Part shown: positions 9,267-18,696 of the stretch, piece by piece | How the letters are laid out: every line of letters starts with the position of its first letter | Position numbering within the stretch: the first letter of the stretch is position 1 | Source: Alloascoidea africana | Lineage: Eukaryota; Ascomycota; Alloascoideomycetes; Alloascoideales; Alloascoideaceae | Direction: 5' to 3' | DNA length: 64,000 nt | Assembly (NCBI GenBank): GCA_030581615.1 | Contig: JAKTTT010000058.1 | Span: forward strand, 62,001-126,000 | Position numbers and translations under genes: made by a program | The notes under the pieces: model-generated | Databases searched by the model: none | The model's input: the letters and a program-made list of their open reading frames with translations, nothing else | Told to the model about the DNA's origin: nothing

Positions 9267-12200
9267 ATGGACTTTGAACAACAGAAGGGCCCGCCACATA
9301 CCCCTTCGGCTGTCTCTGTAGATGGTGGCGATTCTGATCACAGCGAGTTTTTCACCTACTCCTCTAGCATCAAAAAACTCCCATATCGCATGTTCGAAGC
9401 CCAGGGCTCCGATAGCACCCAAGAAATAGGGAGAACTGATATTGATGGCCACGATGATAGCAGCAGCCAAGATATAAATTCCGAGAATAGTACTGTGACC
9501 GACATCAATAGTTCAAAGAGCTTGAAGAGTACCCCTGAAATCAGCTCAACTTCTGAGAGTGACAGCACCTCAACGCCAACTCCCTCTACAAGGTTTTCCA
9601 AGATTTCAACTCACGGCATAATTACTACCAGATCTAGAAGTAATGAGGATAGGGTGGCTCAGTCCACAAGAAGAATAGCACCAATGTTTGGCGGAAACCG
9701 ATTTAGAACCAGACCACCTTCTTCAAGATCTGGATCTGAATCTGAATCACCAAGCTCCAATTCAAACAGGAACAGCCGAAACGGTTCAAACTCACCATCT
9801 TCAAGATTATCTAGTGTGAGGCCTCAGAGTATAGCTCGAGTCGAAGATATCGTTGGAGATGACAGTCGCGATCAAATAGATATTGACAAACTGGACACTA
9901 ATGTAAAGCGAAGCCTGCCTGCACCCGAACAAACTCCACTACGATGGCGACAACCAAGAGCTCCAGACACAGTGGGAAAGTCTCTACGAAGGATGACTCT
10001 GGATTCTAATGGTAGAATGCCTACCGCTGGTTTCAGCGTTGGGGAATCTATCAAGATCAAAGAGTTGAACCAAAAGATACACGGATTTCAGATACAGTGG
10101 AAAATGATGGAAACTGTACTTCGAGACGCCCTCGAGGAGATTGGCACTAATGATGCTGAACTAAGGGATCAGTTTGTGTCCAGATTGACGAATATTCGTA
10201 TGCCTGACAGCGGCGGTGGAAGCGGCTTGACTAGCCCAGCCCAGGACTCTGACCGCGATCCGGAAGTTGAAAGCAAGCTGCGTGAAGAGATTTCCAGCTT
10301 GAACAACGAATTAACGGAAGATAAACAAAAGATTAACGAACTACTAGGACAAATTAGCTCTTTGGGCGATGACATTGACCGGATAATTGCGGATAAAAAC
10401 AGTAATGACGAACAAATTTTCCATCTCATAGACACCTTGGTCGGTATCATGATGAATTGGCCAGAGTTGATGACACCTTTTGGAGGGTTTAGATCTTCCT
10501 CTTCTACCACATCTTCTTCATCATACTCACGTTTACTTCAAGGTGACGTTAATGAACGACTTCAATGGATACAACTTTCTATTGAAGAGAAGCAGCATGA
10601 GTTTCTGCAAATGTCAGACAGATTAAACTACTTAACGGCTCGTGTACACGAGCTGGAAATGCTCAACAACCGACATCAATCATTGCCTGGAAGATCAATG
10701 TCTCCATATACACAGGCTCCCAGTTTACCACCGCCGCCACAATCAGCTCCACTGCAGGCTCCCCCTCCTCAGCAAGTCTTTTTACATTCGCCGGAAAGTA
10801 CACACAACAACAGCCTGTTGACTGCAGCTCTTACCAGTCTGACTTCCTCCTATCAACAGCTGCAGCGGAGCAATAGTGGGAGCGACTATACACACAAAGA
10901 TAGTCATCAAATATTTAACGAACTCAAATACATCAGAGAGGAGTTGCAATCAGACAAGACGAGTCTTAGAGAGGTAAGAGCCTCTCTTCGCGAGGTTAGT
11001 GAACTTTTGGAAGATGAAAGATCAACAACCAAAAAGCTGCGGAATGAGAGAGATTCCTTGCAACAGTCACTTTTAGAGCAGAAGAAACTTTCAGAAACTG
11101 CGAATATGAATTTGACTGCACAGTCTTCTGAGATAACAGGTCTCAAATTCGAGGTTGATAAATTGCGGCATGAAAATCAAATGCTTAGGAGCAGCGCCAG
11201 TCATAATGAGCGAGAAAACTCGTATTCTCAGAAAGAGTTTAATAAATTAATTGCGAAGCATGAAGAAGTCGAGAAACAGAGTCTGGCTGAAGTTAGCCGG
11301 TTGAAAAGTCAACTGAAGGAAAGTCAGTCACAAAGGTATTATCTTGCTGACAAGGTTCACATGCTGGAACTTGAGCTGGCAAAGAGTTCGTTTAGTCAAA
11401 ATTTAGTTCATAATCAGCCACAACCACAGCCACAGCAAATAGAATTACAGGTGAGGGCTAGCTCACCATCAGTTACACAAACGCCTTCATCGAATTGGCA
11501 GATTTCGAATGAACCTAGATATGACGACAGGGAAATACAGCAGATAACAACTGCGCTTAAAGATTTAGAGATTGATAATTCAAAAGTTGTGCAAGAAAAA
11601 ACAGACGCTGAGAAGAAAGTTCGTCTTTTGACTTTGGATTTGGGTTATGCTCGCGATGAAGTTGCTCAGTTGAAGTCGTCTCTGGCGCAGGTGGAGAGAG
11701 AGCAGGAAATTTCGATGAAGAAGAAGGATTCCTTGGTTGCACAGCTAGAGAATGAAAAAGACTCTGCGCTTGAAGCCCAACATGTTCTGTCTACTGAAAA
11801 GAACCAATTGGAGGCATTGGTTGTCAGGAGAGAAGAAGAGATACGAAATTTGGAGATAAGCTTTGAGAATCTGTCTAGTAACATTAGCCGACTCCAAAGT
11901 GATAATGATTTGTTCAGGGAGAGAACTCAAGCGTATAATGACATGTTGGGCAGGCTTGAAGTACAGCAAAATGCCCAAATCTCATTTTTCGAGAATCTTG
12001 TTGAGAAACTTGAGTTGATGCTTGATCCCGAGTCCATCGCTGGCGTTCAAAAGAAAATTGATAGGCTTGATGAGATGGATGTGAATGACAATGATGACGA
12101 TCGGTTTGACCTCGCGGTGTCTATTTCAAACTATATTGGAAAGGCTATTGATCGCATATTCGAAGAGCATATTAGTCAACTTAACAAGCTGGAAAAGTTG

Positions 12201-12554
12201 GAGGAAGTGGATTTTGAAGGAATGAAAGAGGAGATTGAGGAATTACACAATCGGGTTTCCGAATTGACAAAAGAGCTGCAGATAGCAAATGAGGCTTTAG
12301 AAAGATTTAAAAGCCAACCATCTCTAGGGGCTGGCCCCAGTGAGACCGGAACTGCTTTCACAGAACAGACTGCAACAACCGATAGCGAAGCTGGATCTAG
12401 GAATTTACAATCATGGAAAGAAAGATTTGAGTTGGTTAGCAAAAAGTTTAAACAGGAACGGGAGGCACGAAAAATGGAATTTGAAGGTTCAATGGAAAGA
12501 CTGAGGGAGTTGGAAGTGGAGAATGATCGATTACGTGGCAGACTTCATAGATAG
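9267..12554 (+). CDS. Large coiled-coil protein, MTOC/gamma-tubulin tether-like
   Basis: A 1095-residue acidic protein (from ATG 9267; an in-frame ATG at 9174 would add 31 residues). The first ~250 residues are Ser-rich and disordered. A segment at about 258-290 (IKIKELNQKIHGFQIQWKMM) resembles the CM1 motif that binds gamma-tubulin complexes. A Pro/Gln-rich linker near 490-520 separates long coiled coils covering most of 360-1030. The C-terminal ~45 residues (WKERFELVSKKFKQEREARK ... ENDRLR) look like the Mto2-binding tail of the Mto1/ApsB family. Known members anchor microtubule nucleation at spindle pole bodies or cytoplasmic MTOCs. The family call is inference from motif likeness; a generic coiled-coil protein such as an Spc72 or Spc110 relative remains possible. 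Confidence 0.5.
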   Translation: MDFEQQKGPPHTPSAVSVDGGDSDHSEFFTYSSSIKKLPYRMFEAQGSDSTQEIGRTDIDGHDDSSSQDINSENSTVTDINSSKSLKSTPEISSTSESDSTSTPTPSTRFSKISTHGIITTRSRSNEDRVAQSTRRIAPMFGGNRFRTRPPSSRSGSESESPSSNSNRNSRNGSNSPSSRLSSVRPQSIARVEDIVGDDSRDQIDIDKLDTNVKRSLPAPEQTPLRWRQPRAPDTVGKSLRRMTLDSNGRMPTAGFSVGESIKIKELNQKIHGFQIQWKMMETVLRDALEEIGTNDAELRDQFVSRLTNIRMPDSGGGSGLTSPAQDSDRDPEVESKLREEISSLNNELTEDKQKINELLGQISSLGDDIDRIIADKNSNDEQIFHLIDTLVGIMMNWPELMTPFGGFRSSSSTTSSSSYSRLLQGDVNERLQWIQLSIEEKQHEFLQMSDRLNYLTARVHELEMLNNRHQSLPGRSMSPYTQAPSLPPPPQSAPLQAPPPQQVFLHSPESTHNNSLLTAALTSLTSSYQQLQRSNSGSDYTHKDSHQIFNELKYIREELQSDKTSLREVRASLREVSELLEDERSTTKKLRNERDSLQQSLLEQKKLSETANMNLTAQSSEITGLKFEVDKLRHENQMLRSSASHNERENSYSQKEFNKLIAKHEEVEKQSLAEVSRLKSQLKESQSQRYYLADKVHMLELELAKSSFSQNLVHNQPQPQPQQIELQVRASSPSVTQTPSSNWQISNEPRYDDREIQQITTALKDLEIDNSKVVQEKTDAEKKVRLLTLDLGYARDEVAQLKSSLAQVEREQEISMKKKDSLVAQLENEKDSALEAQHVLSTEKNQLEALVVRREEEIRNLEISFENLSSNISRLQSDNDLFRERTQAYNDMLGRLEVQQNAQISFFENLVEKLELMLDPESIAGVQKKIDRLDEMDVNDNDDDRFDLAVSISNYIGKAIDRIFEEHISQLNKLEKLEEVDFEGMKEEIEELHNRVSELTKELQIANEALERFKSQPSLGAGPSETGTAFTEQTATTDSEAGSRNLQSWKERFELVSKKFKQEREARKMEFEGSMERLRELEVENDRLRGRLHR

Positions 12555-13264
12555 CTCTCATTTCGTTTTTTTTATCCTGCAGTTTGTAACGTTTTTGTTC
12601 ATTTTGGATTATTATTGTGTTTCTGTTTATTCATTTACCATTGGGTCGTATCTCTTCTTTTGGTGTATTAGTACAATGCGAAATTCTAAGCTTTTTGGAC
12701 TTTCCATTCCCATCTTGTCCCTCACAATAATAAAAGGACGTGGTGTTAAATTACTACAGCTCACAATCCAATGGTCCTAGTGTTTTAAAGGGGACTGTCA
12801 TCTTACATAGAGTTACCAACTTGACACACGGTTTTGTCACATACAGCACCACAAGCTTATCATGTGCCACCCACACATTCGAAAGGACCACTCCACAACA
12901 CTTTGAGATTTAACATTTTTTTAAGAACTATAGAAGAACACAATTCAATAATAGTCTCATCAGAATCTTTAGAGATTTCTAAATTTCATGTACATTTGCG
13001 GAGATTATTTCAGGCTTTCAAGTGCCACTGCGGCAAAACAGTCCCTGTATGTAAGGTTCGGGGAACTATACGTTCACAGTTCACACACTTTCTTGATGAT
13101 CTCTATTGCTATGTAGGAACTAGGCTGTTTATATAGAGGAATGGCTCGGCTAAAACCGGGATGCCGTGAGGCAGGGACATCCAGAACCTAACACTGTATT
13201 CCTAATCTAATTCAAAAGTATTCACTAAAAACCGAGGGAATACCTCTCTTTATGTAGGTTTACA
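12555..13264. other. Convergent 3' intergenic region, 710 bp
   Basis: Lies between two stop codons and is long for a convergent gap here. It contains a small GC-richer patch (13143-13190) with two short hairpins: CGG-CTAAAA-CCG and GCC-GTGA-GGC, the latter with a GNRA-type loop. This could be a small structured RNA, but nothing identifies it. Confidence 0.3.
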
Positions 13265-15449
13265 TTAACTGCTATATACAACTTCATCTAAAAGAGTTTT
13301 AACCATATCCTGGATCTCATCCCAGGCCCTAACTTCTTTGCTTCGAGTCACAATAGTGCCATCTTCTTCCAAGGTCAATTCTTTAAACTTTTCAAGTCTT
13401 ATGATCAAAGCCTTCAAAACTTGCACCACCTCCTGGATCTGAACGTTGGACAAGACATAATTTCGTAGTGAAACGTCGTTTTCGACCAAAAGCCAGGATA
13501 TCAGTGTGTCCACTTGTTCTAACACAGGCAAGCCAGCGTCGAGCTTTGCATTTTCACGTCGTATGTCATCCTCTTCTTCCAGCCCACCATTTTCCGAATC
13601 AATTTTGCTCAGCTCTTTGAATATAATCTCATGCAACGACAAAACTAGCTTTGTCTTTTCATAGTCTCTCTCGAGAAATTTACCGATATATCTGATCCGA
13701 CGATCAGAGTCGAAAGGTAGATATTTACAGAAGTAGACCATTACAGAAACCATACTTTCAAGTACCCCACTTAGACTCAACTTTCCATTCTCCTTTCCCT
13801 CGTGATCATCGTTTTTATTATTTGTATGCTTTTTTCGTACTCTCTTTATCTTTTTCTTGAACATTGTGAAAAAAGGTTTTAATCCTCCAGCCTCCACAAA
13901 CTTTTCGGATATCTGCACCAAAAGTCTTTCCCATTGTTCCTCGTCTTTTCCATCTGAACTTCCATAAGCCGAACTTTCAAGTGCAGAAAACAAGGTTTGG
14001 ATTGCCCGGTTTTTTAACCAGTTGTTACTTACCGCCAAATCATCCTCCAAGATGAGAACAATCAGTTCAACTCCTTCAAATTCGAAAAATAACTGTTTAA
14101 ACGCCCATATTGATCCTATCAAAAGAGACAGAGCGTCAAGACAATAATTTAAAAACTCCATCTTATTGTCGTTCTTGATATCATGACTGTGATGTCTGCA
14201 TTTGGCAAAACATTGTAGTAAAATATCCACAAGTTTTTCCTGGGGCAGCTCTGAACCACCAGAACTTGGCGGTTCAACAAGATCTGCCTCAGTCAGTGCG
14301 AACAAAAGCTCAGAAGTTGAAACCATGACAGGCGAGAAAACTTCTTCTTCGGCGGGTGTACTCAGAAACAGTTCCAGCTTTGATATTATAAAATTGAGAA
14401 GCTTTGGGTTTGAAAATGCTTTATGTTCAGCCTTTACCCTGTTTCCTCTAGTTGAACCGCCAGATTTTGATCTAGTTTTTCTATTTGCAACCTTTGTGAA
14501 CATGCCAAGGATGTCCAACGCAAGCTGAACTTCGACATTTTTCAAGTCCAATGCAGAAATCTCCTTCTCAAGTTGCATAAGATGCTCAATTATAAATCCT
14601 ATCACATCTGCATCGTATAGTAACGACAAGAGATGATACTTGTCTCCTTGTGTTTCACCTAGAGGTTGTTCGTTTCCTTCTTCATCATCCACCAGTTCTG
14701 AAATAATTTTGATCGTGGTACTTCCGATATCACTGTTTTCATGTCCCAGTAGAGATATCAACTGGCCATGGCCACCAAGCTCGATAAACAGAGGGTATAG
14801 TGACTTTGAATTGGTGTCCATGTCCGAGTCTGCTATAGAAGAAAGATTCTTAATTGCATTGTTTAAATCCTCTTCCGATTCTGCAAACCTATGTTTCAAA
14901 CCAATTGTTAGGAAAAGTAGAGATGGGCAAATATGAGACGCGTACATACTTTAACGGATCGTTTGGATACTTCCCTCTCAGCTTTGTGTTAGTCTGGGCA
15001 GCTTTCTCGAGCCGCGCAATGGCTTTTCTAAGCCAAATTTCGCCAATTGGATCATTCTATACATGCTTGTAAGCAAATCAGAAAAGAGGGAAAGAGAGGT
15101 TGATGCAATACTTACAAGATTGTCGTTTTCTGCTTTATCTACCAGTTCTTGAATCTGTTTCCACTCTTCGCGGCCCGTCTGATCTACTGGATACAATGGA
15201 ATATCATCCTCATTTGTAACGGGTATCATTCCGGATTCCGTTCCGTCATTGCTGTTCTCAGTCTTTTGCTTCTTGTTTCTCTGGTTTAAAGTCGAGTCCT
15301 CTTCATCTCTAGATGGTCTTCTCTGCTTTGAGTGAGAGGTCCCTTTAAAGCCCTGGAACTGAACATATTCGGTTTTGTATTAGTATTAGTGCATCCCATA
15401 TCACAAATAGAACAAATATACATGCTCTGAAAAGCTCGTCTGTGTTCAT
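13265..15449 (-). CDS. CTNNBL1: CTNNBL1 homologue, spliceosome-associated armadillo protein
   Basis: Armadillo-type helical protein matching human beta-catenin-like 1, which binds CDC5L/Prp19 (NineTeen complex) and the nuclear import machinery. Minus-strand exons: 13265-14888, 14950-15056, 15116 to about 15350, and probably a short first exon from ATG 15449 (MNTDELF). Introns of 61 bp (GTATGT...ATAG) and 59 bp (GTAAGT...ATAG) are well supported because they join KYPNDPLK to FAESEEDL and DNL to NDPIGEIW, as in the family. The first intron has TACTAAT twice, but no donor gives a clean frame, so the exact N-terminus is uncertain. An acidic/basic head is followed by HEAT/ARM repeats; the hallmark LDAGLPVLEQ stretch lies near the C-terminus. 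It is divergent from SYF2 over about 165 bp. Confidence 0.85.
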
Positions 15450-15614
15450 GATATGGTGAAAGTGAAGGCAGCGAATAGCCCAATAGCCCAGATGGAGGAG
15501 GGATGTATGGGTGTACAGACTCAAAACACTTTCTCTTTCTGGCAGGTACAACACTCAACTCAAAAGTGAACTAGTCTCAACTCAACTCATCTTCCATCCA
15601 ACAACAACCAAGAA

Positions 15615-16462
15615 ATGTCTACAATGAGCGACAATAACAATGGTGGTGTATCAATACAGGACAAGCTGGCGAGGCTGAAACAGCTGAAAAAGAGAAAGGT
15701 ATGGGGTTTTGGGTTTTGTGTGCGCTGCCTATGCGGAATACTAACACTATGATATAGATGGAAGCAGAAACAGACAACAGGAAAGAGCTTTACCAAGAAC
15801 ACGAACGACGGCAACAAAGGAGCGACCCATCGTATCTGAAAAAGATGGCCAACAGGCGCGAGAGAGCAGAGTTTGAAATCGCACGGATGGAGGCCGAGGA
15901 GGCGAATGAGGATTTTGAGAGGAAGCGGGCCTGGGACTGGACTGTTGAAGAGTCGGAGCGATGGGATGCAAAGAAAGCCACGGACGAGGAGAGACGACAG
16001 AATGCAGGGTTTCAGGATTATTCCCAGGCTGCGAATCGAGCATATGTAAAGGAGATGAGGGACTTTGTTCCGGATAAAGAGGCCTATTTGCGGGCCAAGG
16101 TCGCGAGACAAAAGAGAAAGAATGACAATGAGAACGAAGAACAGGCGGAAGAAAATGATGAGGGTAATGATAATAATGACGAAAACAGCATTGACCATAG
16201 TGTCTTTCTCAAGAATCATACAGAAGAAATCGAAAAGAGCTATGGGACAAACAAGCCCAGCAAAGAGGCAGTTGACCGGCTGGTTGCACAGCTTCGAAAA
16301 GGAGACGAGCGAAGGATGAAGCGACGGAAAGGGGCGGATGAAGACGAGATGGTTACGTATATCAACGAAAAGAACAAGCACTTTAACCAAAAGTTGGCGA
16401 GGCACTACGACCAGTACACAAAAGAGACACGAGATGCTTTTGAAAGAGGAACTGCTATTTAA
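15615..16462 (+). CDS. SYF2: Pre-mRNA-splicing factor SYF2
   Basis: Exon 1 15615-15698 encodes 28 residues (DKLARLKQLKKRK). A 59-bp intron (GTATGG, TACTAAC at 15739-15745, ATAG) is followed by exon 2 15758-16462, giving 262 residues. The SYF2 domain is complete: ERAEFEIARMEAEEAN, WDWTVEESERWD, a QDYSQAANRAYVKEM core and the C-terminal INEKNKHFNQKLARHYDQYT. Syf2 is a NineTeen-complex-associated factor of activated spliceosomes. An acidic Asn/Glu-rich insert (about residues 170-190) is local low complexity. The stop is only 12 bp from the stop of the opposing Oca gene, so transcripts must overlap at their 3' ends. Confidence 0.95.
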
Positions 16463-16474
16463 TAAAGGAAACTG

Positions 16475-17095
16475 CTATATTCGCAAAAACGGCGGGGCGT
16501 ACCGTGGATCGAATTGGAGTTCTGTCCTAAAAGTTTCTATAAACTGTGGAGAAGGATTTTTGTTAGCAAATGTAATTTTAGTTGATAGGACAATAATACT
16601 TACCTCGACATCTGCCTCAGTTTTGCCCGCGGCAAACTTGCTGTACTCGTCAAAGATGCCACCAAGGCTCCAGCCCTGTAGGACACTTCTCATGACTCCG
16701 ACCAGCACGCCCACGCGGTGTTTGCCCTTGTTGGAGTGGATCAGGATGGGATAGTTGCGGGTATCTAGCACTTTGGTGAGCACCTTTGTGACCGCAGAAG
16801 GGTCGTTTTCGATGAAAGGCTCCTTGACGCTTTCCATCCGTATGTAGACAAAGCTGATGTTCTGGGAGCGGGCCCAAGCCCTGTAGTCCTCGTTATCCTC
16901 CACGTCGCCCACGTATATGATGGTTTTCAGATGGAGGGTCTGGAGAAATGGGTAGTTGATGGGGACGGGGTGGCCCGAGCGATAGACCATGTCCTCGACC
17001 AGCGCAAAGTTGAGCGGCGGCACGTAGACCGGGCGCGAGTCGGCGTCCGTCTCCGAGTCCGAGCCAGAGTCCGATATCGTGTACGTCGAGGTCAT
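16475..17095 (-). CDS. Oca/Siw14-family atypical phosphatase, probable pseudophosphatase
   Basis: Two exons, 16604-17095 and 16475-16543, joined across a 60-bp intron (GTAAGT, GCTAAC, CACAG) that is open in frame by chance; 186 residues. The fold matches the plant-and-fungi atypical dual-specificity phosphatases: NFALVEDMVYRSGHPVPINY at the N-terminus, LKTIIYVGD, and a P-loop-like ILIHSNKGKHRVG. The catalytic Cys of HCxxGKHRTG is replaced by Ser (HSNKGKHRVG), as expected for the non-catalytic Oca members of the yeast complex that also contains Oca1 and Siw14. Closest role is probably Oca2-like scaffold in stress and inositol-pyrophosphate signalling; which Oca paralogue it is remains inference. 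Confidence 0.85.
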   Translation of the reverse strand: MTSTYTISDSGSDSETDADSRPVYVPPLNFALVEDMVYRSGHPVPINYPFLQTLHLKTIIYVGDVEDNEDYRAWARSQNISFVYIRMESVKEPFIENDPSAVTKVLTKVLDTRNYPILIHSNKGKHRVGVLVGVMRSVLQGWSLGGIFDEYSKFAAGKTEADVEVSIIVLSTKITFANKNPSPQFIETFRTELQFDPRYAPPFLRI

Positions 17096-17299
17096 AGCGG
17101 CGGCTTCTCGTTCTCGTCAGGGAGGTTTCCAGCTTCAGCTTCGAGGACAGCTCCGGAGCATCGCGATGAGCCCAGCCCGCAGTACATCTCAGCACCCCGC
17201 GTAAACGTGGGCACCGTGCGCTGCCCGTGAGGCTCGTGCTTGTTTTTCTCTCTGCCACGACTCAAAAATAGATCACTGCAACTCCACCAACTGCGAAGA

Positions 17300-18559
17300 A
17301 TGTTGGCCCCCAAGAAGTCGCTGGCCCGGATGGTCCTGGGCCTGCTGCTGCTACTCTCGATCGTGGCCGTGGTCATGGCTGCGGACGACAACACGGACGA
17401 CAAGAAAGATGATGCCACGACAGCCCCTGCGACAACCGAAGACGCTAAGACAACCAAGGAGGCCACCACCGCGGAGGACGCGAAGACCACCGCCGAGGTG
17501 AAGACTACAGAGGACGAAAAGAAGACTGACGAGCAAAAGGCCACTACCGAGGACAAGAAGGCCGAACAGACAACTACTTCGGAAGACAAGACCACAGAGA
17601 GCCCCAAGGAAACCGACACAGACTTGCCAAACCTGACCTCGGATGAGGAAAAGACTACTGCCACAACCAAAGAGGAAGAGACGAAGACGACATCAGACTC
17701 GAAGTCAGAGACAGAGTCAAAGTCGGAATCGGAATCGGAATCAGAAACGGACTCTATGCCTGGACTCACCACCTCCAAGACAAAGGCTACCAAAACGGAA
17801 GATTTGGACCTGCCAACTTTCACTGGCGACGATTCGGACTCGACCACTTACACTACTCCTGCCGTCGCGATCCCCACCGCGGACGGGAACCCGTTCATTT
17901 ATTCCACGTCGGCTCCACGCGGCACTGTGTTCATTGCCGTTGGCTCTGTGATTGGAGGCATCATCCTGGCAGTGCTGGCCTGGAACGCAGTCGTTGCGTT
18001 TGCCATGCGACGGGAGCTGAAGCGAACCAAGGACGTCAACAGCTACTACGACTACAAGGGCGACCCTATGGGGAGCGGAGCCGGTGCTGGAGGCATGGCT
18101 GGAGCCGGCGTGGGCCTTGGAGGAGCCGGTGCGGGCGGTATGGACGACTTTTACGGCAACGACTATCTCTCGATGGACAACCTGACGGCGGCTGGGACCA
18201 AGGCCTCGCTCTACTCGCCCCTGAACGTGCCCGCAAACACCAACTCCATGTTCATATCTCCCACAGCCGAAGTCACGACCTCGGCCGCGGCGATGAGTGG
18301 ATACGCCCCTGGCAACACGAACAGTATGTACGTGGGCGGAGGAGGAGGAGGTGCCGGTGCTCCTTCAATAGGAGGCGACAGATCGAGTGCCTATCTGCCC
18401 AGTGGCTACTATCCTTCAGCTTCAGCTGGTGCTGGATCGGCCTCGATCAACGCTGGCCAGCAGCAGGACGCTCTGCTGAGTGCTGGCAACGGCCAGCGTG
18501 GACGGGGCAGCGTGATTCCCCCCAGCATGTACTTGGACGAGATCATCAAGCAGGATTAA
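17300..18559 (+). CDS. Mucin-like single-pass membrane protein, CSI2/PRM5-like
   Basis: 419 residues from ATG 17300, chosen because it begins a clean signal peptide (MLAPKKSLARMVLGLLLLLS, then IVAVVMAADD). Residues 30-190 are Thr/Lys/Glu-rich, probably O-mannosylated. A transmembrane helix at about 208-232 (FIAVGSVIGGIILAVLAW) is followed by basic residues, so the C-terminus is cytosolic. The tail has Gly/Ala-rich runs around residues 255-280 and 340-355. The arrangement and the TVFIAVGSVIG helix resemble yeast Csi2/Prm5 proteins, linked to cell-wall integrity and chitin. High GC and Lys-Thr repeats in the ectodomain. The family call is moderate; extracellular stalk, one membrane span and cytosolic tail are clear. 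Confidence 0.6.
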   Translation: MLAPKKSLARMVLGLLLLLSIVAVVMAADDNTDDKKDDATTAPATTEDAKTTKEATTAEDAKTTAEVKTTEDEKKTDEQKATTEDKKAEQTTTSEDKTTESPKETDTDLPNLTSDEEKTTATTKEEETKTTSDSKSETESKSESESESETDSMPGLTTSKTKATKTEDLDLPTFTGDDSDSTTYTTPAVAIPTADGNPFIYSTSAPRGTVFIAVGSVIGGIILAVLAWNAVVAFAMRRELKRTKDVNSYYDYKGDPMGSGAGAGGMAGAGVGLGGAGAGGMDDFYGNDYLSMDNLTAAGTKASLYSPLNVPANTNSMFISPTAEVTTSAAAMSGYAPGNTNSMYVGGGGGGAGAPSIGGDRSSAYLPSGYYPSASAGAGSASINAGQQQDALLSAGNGQRGRGSVIPPSMYLDEIIKQD

Positions 18560-18696
18560 TTAATAAAGTAGGCAGTTATAGAGAAGAGAGCATATTTGTA
18601 TTTGATCAGGACTTGCCATTGTCGAACTGTAAGTGTAGAGAGTGTTTTACCGAGAGACACCTCTCTTCCCACTCTTCCTCCAGTGCAGTAGAGCCG

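Noticed and set aside
12834-13136. 100-codon open frame in the CTNNBL1 downstream gap
   Set aside because: It has no ATG at its start and no protein-like motif conservation that I can see.
15587-16405. 272-codon frame antisense to SYF2
   Set aside because: Fully explained as the shadow of the SYF2 coding frame; hydrophobic runs mirror its Glu/Arg-rich codons.
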